This document shows positions 1-7,442 of a DNA stretch of 15,912 bases, piece by piece. The stretch lies in the NCBI GenBank assembly GCA_937868245.1, contig CALMMI010000408.1, forward strand, positions 1 through 15,912, read 5' to 3'. A model generated the notes under the pieces. The model did not search any database. It had not been told where the DNA came from and worked only from the letters and a program-made list of their open reading frames with translations. Numbering within the stretch: the stretch's first letter is position 1; each line of letters starts with the position of its first letter. The position numbers and the translations under genes are program-made. The stretch is from an uncultured Ignavibacteria bacterium (lineage in GTDB: Bacteria; Bacteroidota; Ignavibacteria; Kapaibacteriales; UBA961).

Positions 1-3000
1 ATTACTCAGACCGAGGAATCGCAACCAATTCTTGTAAACAACAATCAAATTACCAAACCATTAATAGGTAAAAAACTGATTTATGATTTGAATCCTGAAA
101 CCTCTCTTGTTCAAGACGAAGATTCTATAGATAATGAAGAAACTATATCTGTGCCGACAGGAATTAAAGATGATAAGAGTGACGCTACAATCATTCAAGA
201 TAATGCAATGATTGCAGCAGCCATGTTCAATACAATCTCACAACCTGCACAAATGATTCATTCCATTGAAACTGAAGGTAATACTGAAATAGAAACACAA
301 AACATCAGCTCAGAAAAAAATACACTTCAAACAGGTGAATTTCTTAACGATAATCAAAAAGCAACAGCTTCAAATCTGGAATCCAAATCTCCAAAGAGTG
401 TTACCACTAATACTTCAATCTCGGTCGATTCAGCACTACCATTTCAAAATGGTAGTCAAAAGATAGCTGATATATCGACTAACGAGATTGTAAGTAGGGT
501 GAAAATTCAAGGGGATGCTCTTCCTAAAGTATCAGCCGAAGTTCCATCGGTAGAAGTATCCGGTAACACAGTTGTGAATCCGCTTCCAAAGCAAAGTAAT
601 GATTCTGTTAATCAAATAACTCAACCTGAAATTGGTACTGTCATTTCTCAAACAAATTCAGAAAATAGCAATGTAAATAGCTCAAAAACTGAATCAAGCA
701 CAATTTCAAATACCGTAATTTCACCGTTGAAAAACCAAATTGAAGGTATGCCTTTAGATGCCTCTCAGTTTCATCCATTTGTTGAGAATCCAACTCCGAT
801 ATCAAACAATAGTGGAAAAGTACAACCCGTAAAAACAACTCAAACAGAAAATGCTCTTCAACCAAACGTTATTATAGAAACAAAGGATAATGAAGTTGAA
901 TCGGGTTCTGAGAAGCCTCTTGTTTCAGTTTCAAACCAATCTTTGAATAATGGTGATTTTTCTCAAGTAATTATTGAAGAAGCAGCACCTAAAATAGAAA
1001 ATACAGCACCTAATGATGTAATCCAAAAACTGAATTTCAATTCTGTGAGAGAATTGTTAGATGAATCTGCAAAGAATGGAATAACTGTTAACTCATTCGT
1101 GATTCGAGTGGAAACTCCTGCGGTGGAAGTCACTGAAAAGCAATCTCTTGAATCGAATAGCTCGAAGATTGAGTTAACACCAAGCAAAATGATTAGTTCT
1201 GATACTCCAAAAGTAGAGTCACAGTTGGGGGATAATTATCCTGTGCTGAAAGTACCGGATTCAGACAAAGTACAGCTTGATTCAGCAAAATCTGACGGTA
1301 ATATACCTGTTCAAGTAAAGCCAGGTTTTTCAGCTGAAGTTGAACCACATCAAGTTGAAACAAATCTCAATGTGCCTTTAACCAATAAGCAAAATGCGGA
1401 TTCAATCAATGACAGTATTGATAAGTCAGAAAATGGTAACCCAATTCCATTGAAAACTGAAACACCTCAAAGAGATGTAAAAATACCATTGGCAACTATT
1501 GTTGATACTCCAAAACTTGAAGTATCTGAACAAATAACAGTACCATTGATTACTCCTCAGACAAAACAATCTGTACATGTTAATGCGGAAAAATCTGTAA
1601 AAGCATCTGAACCGACTACTGTAAAACCTACTGCTGTTCAACCTGATTTTGTTAAAGTTAATGCGGGAAAGGCAGATTCTGCAAGAAAAGAAATACTAAG
1701 TCAAGTTTCTGTTGATACAAATAGTCCTCAAAGTGAAGAGTTAAATACAATCGCAGTAAAATCAGAATTGCCTAACGCTTCTCTTCCAAAGTCTGATACT
1801 CAAAACTCAGGGGTACAAAAAGCATCGAGTGAGCCTGTTATATCTGAATCCAAACAATCAGAAAATCAGAAATATCAACCTGCAAGCGCTGAAGGTAAAT
1901 TGAATAATGGTTCTGTTAACCCTCTTAAATCTGACAGTTCAAAAACTGAAATAATAGATAAAGGTAATGAAGTAAAAACAACTCCGATTGTAGAAGCAGT
2001 AAAACCTCAAATAGAGAAATCAGATTCAGGTAAACCTAAAAAATCTTTGAATGAAGTTCAAGCAAACACTTTAACAAGTACGGCAGTAAAAACCACGGCA
2101 GAAGAAAAGCCACATGCCGAGGAAAAGCAGACCACAGCTAAACTTGATTCTCCTAAAATCGAAGTATCGAGCAAATCGCAAACTGGAACAACTGTGAATC
2201 CACAAAATGAAGAGGTAAAATTAACTTCTCCAAAAACTGAAATTCCTGTTGAATTGAAATCCAATCCTACTTCTATTAATAATAACGATGTAGCTCCTAA
2301 TCTAAAAGTAGAAACTCCAAAAGGCTCAGCAGCGAAATTAGAAGCAGTAAAACCGGAAATGATTGTAAGGGAAAACCAAGCGGTTAATACTGCACAACCT
2401 GTTCAGGAATCAATTCCATCAACAGTTCAGACGCATGATGTATCAGCTATCGCAAGTGCTCAAAAACCTGTTATTGCTCCAAAATCAGAAACTAAAGCTG
2501 AAAAAAAGGCAAACAAAATAGATTCATCAGAAGTAACAATAAACAGTGATTTAAAAGAGCAATTACCTCAGCAAGTTACCGAGAGGAAATCGTCGAATCA
2601 AAACGAACAACAAAAGTCAAACAATAAACAGTTAGGGGTAGCGAAGAAGAATTTTGAATCAGCAATTGCTCAAGAAGTACAATCGAGTGAAGTTGAAGTA
2701 CCCAAAGAAGAGAGTGTTTCAAAATCGGATAGCATTCGTGCTAAAGAAACGGTGGAGACAAATAGTCCTGCCCAAGCTACAAATACAGCTCTTTTTCAGC
2801 CTGTAGTAGCTCCGGTTAAAAATTATCAGGGAATAGATTCTGCTAAAAAAACAATCCCAAGAGTGGATGTAGAAAACTTTGCTCCTGCAACTGCCCAGCT
2901 TGTAAAAACTCTGCCGCAGCAAACAGGAGGGACTGTCCGGATGCAACTTACTCCTGATGCCTTAGGTCCTGTAACGGTACAAGTAAATGTACGCGATAAG

Positions 3001-3333
3001 AATGCTGCTTTACGGATTGATGTAGAGACAAATGCAGCCAAACAGGCACTGGAAGCTCAAATCCCTGTTCTTCGTGAGCAGCTTACACAGCAGGGGATTA
3101 CAGCAGAACGTATCGAAATACAAGTTCGTCCGCGAGAAGATTTCAGTATGTTCTCAGGATTCAATCAGCAGAACAGCTCAGCTAAACAGGAAGAACAGCA
3201 GGCACGGCAATCGTACCTTCGCACTTTTGCTGATGGTCGCGAAGAAAGACAGGAAGCAATTATTCAGGATATTGCACCTAAGATAAAAGAAAAGAAAACA
3301 ACAGTTCAGAATCGAGTGGAATTTTACGCATAA
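1..3333 (+). CDS. fliK: Flagellar hook-length control protein FliK, very long, 5' partial
   Basis: The frame is open from the first base, so the true start lies upstream; 1110 residues are visible. FliK is exported by the flagellar type III apparatus, measures hook length and switches export from hook to filament subunits. The C-terminal part (about residues 975-1045) matches the Flg_hook domain: GGTVRMQLTPDALGPVTVQV, then a segment rich in Ala/Gln and IPVLREQLTQQGI. A Gln/Glu/Arg-rich tail follows. Nearly everything before it is low-complexity and rich in Ser, Thr, Lys, Val, Pro and Glu, with recurring [ST]PKxE[VI] phrases and no Cys or Trp in the visible chain, as expected of a disordered ruler. 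Typical FliK proteins have about 400-600 residues, so this one is at least twice that. It heads a flgD-TIGR02530-flgE run, which supports the call. Confidence is high from the C-terminal domain and context; the N-terminal part is not recognisable on its own. Confidence 0.9.
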   Translation: MTQTEESQPILVNNNQITKPLIGKKLIYDLNPETSLVQDEDSIDNEETISVPTGIKDDKSDATIIQDNAMIAAAMFNTISQPAQMIHSIETEGNTEIETQNISSEKNTLQTGEFLNDNQKATASNLESKSPKSVTTNTSISVDSALPFQNGSQKIADISTNEIVSRVKIQGDALPKVSAEVPSVEVSGNTVVNPLPKQSNDSVNQITQPEIGTVISQTNSENSNVNSSKTESSTISNTVISPLKNQIEGMPLDASQFHPFVENPTPISNNSGKVQPVKTTQTENALQPNVIIETKDNEVESGSEKPLVSVSNQSLNNGDFSQVIIEEAAPKIENTAPNDVIQKLNFNSVRELLDESAKNGITVNSFVIRVETPAVEVTEKQSLESNSSKIELTPSKMISSDTPKVESQLGDNYPVLKVPDSDKVQLDSAKSDGNIPVQVKPGFSAEVEPHQVETNLNVPLTNKQNADSINDSIDKSENGNPIPLKTETPQRDVKIPLATIVDTPKLEVSEQITVPLITPQTKQSVHVNAEKSVKASEPTTVKPTAVQPDFVKVNAGKADSARKEILSQVSVDTNSPQSEELNTIAVKSELPNASLPKSDTQNSGVQKASSEPVISESKQSENQKYQPASAEGKLNNGSVNPLKSDSSKTEIIDKGNEVKTTPIVEAVKPQIEKSDSGKPKKSLNEVQANTLTSTAVKTTAEEKPHAEEKQTTAKLDSPKIEVSSKSQTGTTVNPQNEEVKLTSPKTEIPVELKSNPTSINNNDVAPNLKVETPKGSAAKLEAVKPEMIVRENQAVNTAQPVQESIPSTVQTHDVSAIASAQKPVIAPKSETKAEKKANKIDSSEVTINSDLKEQLPQQVTERKSSNQNEQQKSNNKQLGVAKKNFESAIAQEVQSSEVEVPKEESVSKSDSIRAKETVETNSPAQATNTALFQPVVAPVKNYQGIDSAKKTIPRVDVENFAPATAQLVKTLPQQTGGTVRMQLTPDALGPVTVQVNVRDKNAALRIDVETNAAKQALEAQIPVLREQLTQQGITAERIEIQVRPREDFSMFSGFNQQNSSAKQEEQQARQSYLRTFADGREERQEAIIQDIAPKIKEKKTTVQNRVEFYA

Positions 3334-3390
3334 CATGTGGCATACAGCATAGTAGCGGGGGCTACAATATTTTATTAATTCAATTTTTCG

Positions 3391-3396
3391 GGGGAG
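3391..3396 (+). promoter_or_regulatory. Ribosome binding site of flgD
   Basis: GGGGAG lies six bases before the ATG at 3403 and fixes the flgD start. The 69-base gap after fliK holds no other signal that I could support. Confidence 0.7.
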
Positions 3397-3402
3397 ATTA
3401 TT

Positions 3403-4092
3403 ATGGCAACAACAGCAGTGGACAGTTCGATGAACTCTGTCTTTAAGGATCTGCAAACGCCAACAAAAGCACCTACGAAGGAACTGGGAAAAGATGAATT
3501 TCTCAAACTTCTTACGTATCAGCTTAAGGCACAGGATCCTATGAAACCGCAGGACGGACAACAGTTCGCCTCGCAGCTTGCACAATTCAGCTCATTAGAG
3601 CAATTGTCGAATATAAACAAAGCATTAGAAGCTCAGTCGGCGAATTTCGGTATTCTTTCGCAATCAATGGCTAATGCCAACGCACCGAATTATATCGGAA
3701 AAAGCATAAAAGCATCAGCAGACTCCATTACATACGACGGAGCAAAATCTCCGCAAATCGGATATGAGTTACCCTCGAATGCTGCATCTGTAAAGATTGA
3801 GATCAAAAATTCTGCAGGAACAGTTGTGAGGACAATCAATGCTTCTGCATTAGATTTACAAAACGGTGAGCATCGCCTTACGTGGGATGGTAAAGCGGAT
3901 AATGGTACTGCCGTTGCATCAGGTCAGTACTCAATTAATGTAACTGCTAAGGATGCTTCCGGTGGTACTATAGATGCAAAACCATTTACGTATGGAGTTA
4001 TCACTGCAGTACGATTCAAACAAGAAGGTACAGTGGCGGTTGTAAACGGAGTTGAAATCCCGATCGGTGATATCGAAGATATCGCAATGTAA
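3403..4092 (+). CDS. flgD: Flagellar hook capping protein FlgD
   Basis: FlgD caps the growing hook and guides polymerisation of FlgE subunits outside the cell; it is removed when the hook is complete. The 229-residue protein shows the conserved N-terminal FlgD block at about residues 28-75 (LGKDEFLKLLTYQLKAQDP, then FASQLAQFSSLEQL). This is followed by an Ig-like domain at about 120-190, with the family signature HRLTWDGKADNGTAVASGQY (157-176), and a final Tudor-like strand set (about 198-225) ending in PIGDIEDI. Its length is normal for the family. The ATG is chosen because of the GGGGAG site six bases upstream. It sits between fliK and a TIGR02530-type gene, an order common in several flagellated phyla. 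No defects are seen. Confidence 0.95.
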   Translation: MATTAVDSSMNSVFKDLQTPTKAPTKELGKDEFLKLLTYQLKAQDPMKPQDGQQFASQLAQFSSLEQLSNINKALEAQSANFGILSQSMANANAPNYIGKSIKASADSITYDGAKSPQIGYELPSNAASVKIEIKNSAGTVVRTINASALDLQNGEHRLTWDGKADNGTAVASGQYSINVTAKDASGGTIDAKPFTYGVITAVRFKQEGTVAVVNGVEIPIGDIEDIAM

Positions 4093-4105
4093 TTTGGGGT
4101 TTCAC

Positions 4106-4125
4106 CAAGCATTATTAAATGCTTG
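4106..4125 (+). promoter_or_regulatory. Intergenic hairpin (boxB-like position)
   Basis: CAAGCATT and AATGCTTG form a perfect 8-bp stem with a four-base loop (atta), 14 bases after the flgD stop. No T-run follows, so it is not an intrinsic terminator. It lies two bases before a boxA-like sequence, the same order as boxB-boxA in rRNA leaders. Its role is inferred. Confidence 0.5.
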
Positions 4126-4127
4126 AA

Positions 4128-4144
4128 TGTTCTTTGACAATTTA
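4128..4144 (+). promoter_or_regulatory. boxA-like antitermination element (candidate), overlapping a possible promoter
   Basis: GTTCTTTGACAATTTA (4129-4144) differs at only two of 16 positions from the E. coli rRNA leader boxA region as I recall it (GCTCTTTAACAATTTA). boxA RNA is bound by NusB/NusE (S10) and suppresses Rho-dependent termination. An alternative reading is a sigma70-type promoter, TTGACA (4134-4139), a 16-base spacer and TAAAAT (4156-4161). That would start RNA near 4168, right at the ribosome binding site, which makes the promoter reading less comfortable. Confidence 0.4.
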
Positions 4145-4166
4145 AAAAGCGTTTCTAAAATTTTGG

Positions 4167-4176
4167 AAGGAGGTGA
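4167..4176 (+). promoter_or_regulatory. Near-perfect Shine-Dalgarno of the TIGR02530-type gene
   Basis: AAGGAGGTGA is a full anti-16S match and decides the start. It covers the in-frame GTG at 4173, so the ATG at 4182 is the true start. Confidence 0.85.
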
Positions 4177-4181
4177 GTACG

Positions 4182-4568
4182 ATGGCTGAAATCAACGGCG
4201 TATCGTTACCCTTTCTGCCCGCAGGCGGAGTAAACGAGCTAAAACGACAGCCCTCATTGATTGAGCAATTTACACCCAGGACGAAGTTTCAGGATGTATT
4301 TGATCAGGAAATCAATAAGCTGAAGTTTTCTGCACACGCCCAAAGCAGGCTGAATAGCCGCGACATTGCCCTCTCGGAAGAGGACATCGGGCGGATTGAA
4401 TCTGCGGTAACAAAGGCAGAAGCAAAGGGTTCGAATGAATCGCTGGTACTCCTGCGCGACATGGCGTTTATCGTCAGCGTAGGCAATAAAACCGTCATAA
4501 CTGCAATGCAGAACGACGGGTCGGAACAACATATTTTTACAAATATTGATTCCGCAGTAATGGCGTAA
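4182..4568 (+). CDS. Small flagellar operon protein, TIGR02530 type
   Basis: The 128-residue soluble protein has no signal peptide or membrane segment. Its centre, roughly residues 45-120, matches my recollection of the TIGR02530 'flagellar operon protein' family: F..HAQSRLNSRDIALSEEDI, then AV.KAEAKGS.ESLVLLRDMAFIVSV, then KTVITAM.....EQHIFTNIDS. The family is typically encoded between flgD and flgE, exactly as here. No biochemical role is established that I know of; a cytoplasmic role in hook export or assembly is only suggested by position. The start is fixed by the Shine-Dalgarno at 4167-4176. The first 45 residues are Pro-rich and look flexible. The gene appears somewhat richer in GC than fliK (about 48% versus 35% in 60-base samples that I counted). 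Confidence 0.85.
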   Translation: MAEINGVSLPFLPAGGVNELKRQPSLIEQFTPRTKFQDVFDQEINKLKFSAHAQSRLNSRDIALSEEDIGRIESAVTKAEAKGSNESLVLLRDMAFIVSVGNKTVITAMQNDGSEQHIFTNIDSAVMA

Positions 4569-4752
4569 AGCATAATGGAACATTGCAATAGTATTGCATA
4601 GAAAGATTTATCAACTTGAGAGGTTGGACATTGCCTAAATAAATAATCGTTAGGCAAAGAAATCTCTCCGATTCTCGCACATATTCCGAACGACTGACGA
4701 ATATGGGCAAAAACACTAATTCATTTTAATAATATTTATATCGGAGTTTATC
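4569..4752 (+). promoter_or_regulatory. 184-base structured leader before flgE with three inverted repeats
   Basis: No gene is seen. There are three dyads. TGCAATA-g-TATTGCA (4584-4598) is a 15-base near-palindrome of operator size. TTGCCTAA (4631-4638) pairs with TTAGGCAA (4650-4657) across 11 bases, and this stem is extended by GAGAGGTT (4618-4625) pairing with AATCTCTC (4661-4668) with one G-U pair. CATATTC (4680-4686) pairs with GAATATG (4699-4705). None is followed by a T-run. A CGGAG ribosome binding site (4742-4746) stands six bases before the flgE ATG. The dyads could be protein-binding sites, an RNA-processing site or mRNA-stabilising structures for the highly expressed hook gene. 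Confidence 0.5.
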
Positions 4753-6081
4753 ATGTCTCTTATCCGTTCTTTAACAGCAGGTACAAGTTCGCTCAAAGCA
4801 CATCAACAGCGTCTTGACGTTATCTCGAATAACATTGCAAACACAAACACAATCGGTTACAAATCAAGCCGTACAACTTTCGCAGATCAATTCGCTCAAA
4901 CATACAGTTTGGGTAGCGCACCTAATAATATCGCAAGTGGCGGTATCGGCGGTATCGACCCACTTCAAATCGGATTGGGTGTAAAACTCGGCTCGGTAAA
5001 GGTTGATTTCTCACAAGGTTCAATCCAAAATACAAATCGTCCATTAGATTTGGCATTACAAGGTGATGGATTCTTCAATCTTCGTTTGAACGGTCAGGAA
5101 TTATTCTCAAGAGCAGGTGCATTCTCGTTTGATAACGAAGGTAATCTGGTAGATTCTGCTTCGGGTGCTTATGTTCAAGGATATAATCTGGAAACAGATG
5201 CAGTCGGAAGAGTTGTAAAAGATGCAGTTGGTACAAACAGCTTACTTCGCAAGGTAGAAAATGTTCAGATTTCTCCTACATTCAAATCTGCTCCGCGCCA
5301 ATCTCAAGCGGTTGAAATATCTGGTAATCTTAATGCTACAACTGCAACAGGAGATGCCTTCAGCACCAGTATTTCTATCTTCGACAATCAAGGTGCGCCT
5401 CATGTTTTGAATCTTAAGTTTACTAAAAGTGCTACTGCAAATACATTTGACTTAGTTGGAACAGTTGATTCAGTAGCAACACCTATTACCGGTGTTCCTG
5501 CATCTGTAACATTTAATCCTGACGGAACTCTTAATACTCCGCTTAACTTTAATATTACAGCAGCAAATCTGAATACATCTCTCGGAACCCCTTCGTTTGA
5601 TTCTACAACCCCGAAAGATATTACAGTTACACTTGCACAATCAAGCGGATTGCTTGCAGGTCTTACTCAATTCGCAGGGCAAAATACAGTTACAGCACGT
5701 CAGCAAGACGGTTATGCTGCCGGTGAAATTTCCCGAATATCAGTTGATCAAACAGGAAAAATCATGGGTGCGTTTACAAACGGTCAATCTGAATTATTGG
5801 GGCAAGTGGTAATGTCAAAATTTACTAATCCGGGTGGATTGGTGAAAGAAGGCGGAAACTTCTTCTCAGTATCCCCGAACAGCGGTCTTCCAAGCATCGG
5901 AACAGCAGTTGAGATTTTCCCTTCAACACGCATTTCTTCAGGTTCATTAGAAGAATCGAATGTTGATTTGACAGAGCAATTTACCGATATGATTACAACC
6001 CAACGGGCATTTGAAGCCGCATCACGGACAATTACCGTGAGCGATCAATTCCTTCAAGAAATCAATCAATTGAAACGATAA
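4753..6081 (+). CDS. flgE: Flagellar hook protein FlgE
   Basis: FlgE polymerises into the hook, the universal joint between rod and filament. The 442-residue protein begins with the rod/hook/basal-body N-terminal motif (residues 5-40, with LDVISNNIANTNTIGYKSSR). A central variable region contains the FlaE-like domain at about 170-320, from AVEISGNLNATT to DGYAAGEISRI. It ends with the conserved C-terminal helix, TDMITTQRAFEAASRTITVS (about 411-430), then DQFLQEINQLKR. The N- and C-terminal helices form the coiled-coil export and packing core. Its length is within the family range (403 in Salmonella). The start is supported by CGGAG six bases upstream. It is the last gene of the visible flagellar run, with terminators immediately downstream, and its long leader suggests separate control of hook synthesis. 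Confidence 0.96.
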   Translation: MSLIRSLTAGTSSLKAHQQRLDVISNNIANTNTIGYKSSRTTFADQFAQTYSLGSAPNNIASGGIGGIDPLQIGLGVKLGSVKVDFSQGSIQNTNRPLDLALQGDGFFNLRLNGQELFSRAGAFSFDNEGNLVDSASGAYVQGYNLETDAVGRVVKDAVGTNSLLRKVENVQISPTFKSAPRQSQAVEISGNLNATTATGDAFSTSISIFDNQGAPHVLNLKFTKSATANTFDLVGTVDSVATPITGVPASVTFNPDGTLNTPLNFNITAANLNTSLGTPSFDSTTPKDITVTLAQSSGLLAGLTQFAGQNTVTARQQDGYAAGEISRISVDQTGKIMGAFTNGQSELLGQVVMSKFTNPGGLVKEGGNFFSVSPNSGLPSIGTAVEIFPSTRISSGSLEESNVDLTEQFTDMITTQRAFEAASRTITVSDQFLQEINQLKR

Positions 6082-6092
6082 TAGTTTCTTAA

Positions 6093-6114
6093 CCCCCTCT
6101 TGAAAAAGAGGGGG
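6093..6114 (+). terminator. GC-rich hairpin after flgE
   Basis: CCCCCTCTT and AAGAGGGGG form a perfect 9-bp stem closed by a GAAA tetraloop, 12 bases after the flgE stop. No T-run follows on either strand, so it may stabilise mRNA 3' ends or assist termination of both converging transcripts. Confidence 0.6.
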
Positions 6115-6141
6115 ATTAGAAAACGCTGAATCTTTCTCCCG

Positions 6142-6197
6142 AGCCGTTTGTGAATATGTTTTGATCGTAACAAAACAATTTGCAAGCGGCTTTTTTT
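6142..6197 (+). terminator. Rho-independent terminator of the flagellar operon
   Basis: AGCCGTTTG (6142-6150) pairs with CAAGCGGCT (6183-6191), with one G-U pair. An inner TGTTTTG/CAAAACA stem (6157-6163 with 6171-6177) sits inside, and seven T's (6191-6197) follow. The T-run touches the stop codon of the converging membrane-protein gene. Confidence 0.85.
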
Positions 6198-6840
6198 ATA
6201 TATGGGTAGTTCTTGAGGGTATCAATGACCTAAACCCACCCATAATACCTACAATCCCCATCCAAAACAAAAGCGGCACCATAAATGAAATCCCTATTTG
6301 ATTTACCAGGGTAATTTGCATTATCCAAACGATAATCCCTTTCATAGTATCGCCAAAACGATATATCCCTATACCGTTTGTTTCGGTATATCCAACTATC
6401 ACAACCCATAAGAGGGCTGCAATAAATGTATGCAAAGTTAGGATTCCGATTCCTAATGCTTTCAACCTGCGTTTCCAATTAATAGGTGTAGCGATAAATA
6501 ATGATAATAGTAAGGCTGTTGGTAAGTATCCCTGAAGATGTGAGTTAACTCCTAATTCACCCAATACAGGCAGTCCATTTTCATAATGGTAGTCTTGGTT
6601 ATTGATACGAACAGAGATGTTAGTGGCACGGTGACCTTCGGCTAATGTAGTTTGCTGGGAATTCTTAGGTACAAATGAAATTTTTACGTTCTCCCAACGC
6701 GAGCTAAAAAGGAGATTTCCAAACCCCCGGAAATAGGATGAATATCCTTCACCAAATCCGGAAAAAAGAAGAATGACTAAGGTGAAATAAATAGCAGCGC
6801 ATTTAAGAACAAAGAACAGAAGAGGGTTATACTTTTTCAC
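6196..6840 (-). CDS. Exosortase H-associated polytopic membrane protein
   Basis: The 214-residue protein has about four hydrophobic segments: one near the N-terminus (YNPLLFFVLKCAAIYFTLVI), one at about residues 110-122, one at about 130-155, and a long one near 170-205. A roughly 65-residue polar, strand-rich loop lies between the first two, with Asn, Gln and Tyr and no Cys. Fold and reaction are not recognisable by eye. The GTG at 6840 is preferred over an upstream TTG at 6879 because AAAGGA precedes it by nine bases; this start overlaps the end of the exosortase gene by 14 bases, implying translational coupling. Position makes it a dedicated partner of exosortase H. I recall membrane proteins annotated as 'exosortase H-associated', but cannot confirm membership. 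It could process, modify or hold sorted substrates; that is inference. Confidence 0.7.
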   Translation of the reverse strand: MKKYNPLLFFVLKCAAIYFTLVILLFSGFGEGYSSYFRGFGNLLFSSRWENVKISFVPKNSQQTTLAEGHRATNISVRINNQDYHYENGLPVLGELGVNSHLQGYLPTALLLSLFIATPINWKRRLKALGIGILTLHTFIAALLWVVIVGYTETNGIGIYRFGDTMKGIIVWIMQITLVNQIGISFMVPLLFWMGIVGIMGGFRSLIPSRTTHI

Positions 6841-7414
6841 GAACGGTTGTCCTTTCGGCAATTGATACCCATAAAACAAACAGGATGAGGGCTAAAAAAA
6901 TAAATAATGCCTGCCATATTTCGATATGCATCAATTCGAAGTACTCACGCTTGTATATACCTGTTAGAAATAAGGTTATCAAACGGATTATATTAATAGA
7001 ATACAATATGAGAACACCACCTACAATTCCGATAATTTTCTTTTTCCATTGTGCAGGAAATGCCAGAACCACAACAATAAATAGAAATGTTGGCTCAAGG
7101 GCATCACAACCATACGCAATATTCATCGAAAATGCCTGGCTGCTTACCACTGTGCCGGACGTATAATTTGAAAATCCGATAAGTGAAAGAGCAGCACTTG
7201 TAACTGTTGCAACAACGGAAAGATAGGCAGGGAGGAATGATTTACTAAAGACATCTGTTCCGGTAATTGCATAGTAGCACATCATTAGAATAGCTACAGT
7301 TATCAAGAAAAGCAGCTGGGGTTTCCTTTTCTTGATACCTTCTTTGATTACAGCTGAACGGTTGTTCTTTTGAATTGTATCTTTCTTTTTGCTGTCTTTA
7401 CGAGTTTTCTTCAT
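6827..7414 (-). CDS. xrtH: Exosortase H (IPTL-CTERM-specific)
   Basis: Exosortases are integral-membrane cysteine transpeptidase-like enzymes that cut a C-terminal sorting signal and are thought to transfer the protein to a surface partner. The 195-residue product shows the three conserved catalytic positions in transmembrane surroundings: Cys103 in YGCDALEP, Arg144 in YSINIIRL and His163 in MHIEIW. About five membrane segments are visible. The N-terminus is strongly basic (many Lys/Arg in the first 32 residues). The ATG at 7414 is chosen over a GTG at 7432 because AGAGG lies eight bases before the ATG. The XrtH assignment rests on its compact single-domain size and the upstream gene, which ends in a VPTLGEWG signal, the cognate IPTL-CTERM type. 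Exosortase identity is very likely; subtype H is likely. Confidence 0.88.
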   Translation of the reverse strand: MKKTRKDSKKKDTIQKNNRSAVIKEGIKKRKPQLLFLITVAILMMCYYAITGTDVFSKSFLPAYLSVVATVTSAALSLIGFSNYTSGTVVSSQAFSMNIAYGCDALEPTFLFIVVVLAFPAQWKKKIIGIVGGVLILYSINIIRLITLFLTGIYKREYFELMHIEIWQALFIFLALILFVLWVSIAERTTVREKV

Positions 7415-7442
7415 AGAATTAACCTCTGTCACTTTTTATAAC

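Noticed and set aside
3178..3585. 135-codon antisense ORF across the fliK end and flgD start
   Set aside because: It overlaps two well-supported genes on the other strand, has Cys/Arg/Leu-rich shadow composition and no recognisable motif.
4173..4181. Upstream in-frame GTG start for the TIGR02530-type gene
   Set aside because: The GTG lies inside the Shine-Dalgarno sequence AAGGAGGTGA and so cannot be the initiation codon used with it; ATG 4182 has correct spacing.
4576..4598. Sigma54-type (-24/-12) promoter before flgE
   Set aside because: GG and GC elements are present but the spacing is 6 or 17 bases instead of about 10.
4254..4657. Two antisense ORFs (109 and 117 codons) over the TIGR02530-type gene and flgE leader
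   Set aside because: They overlap each other and a conserved gene, and have no ribosome binding site or family motifs.
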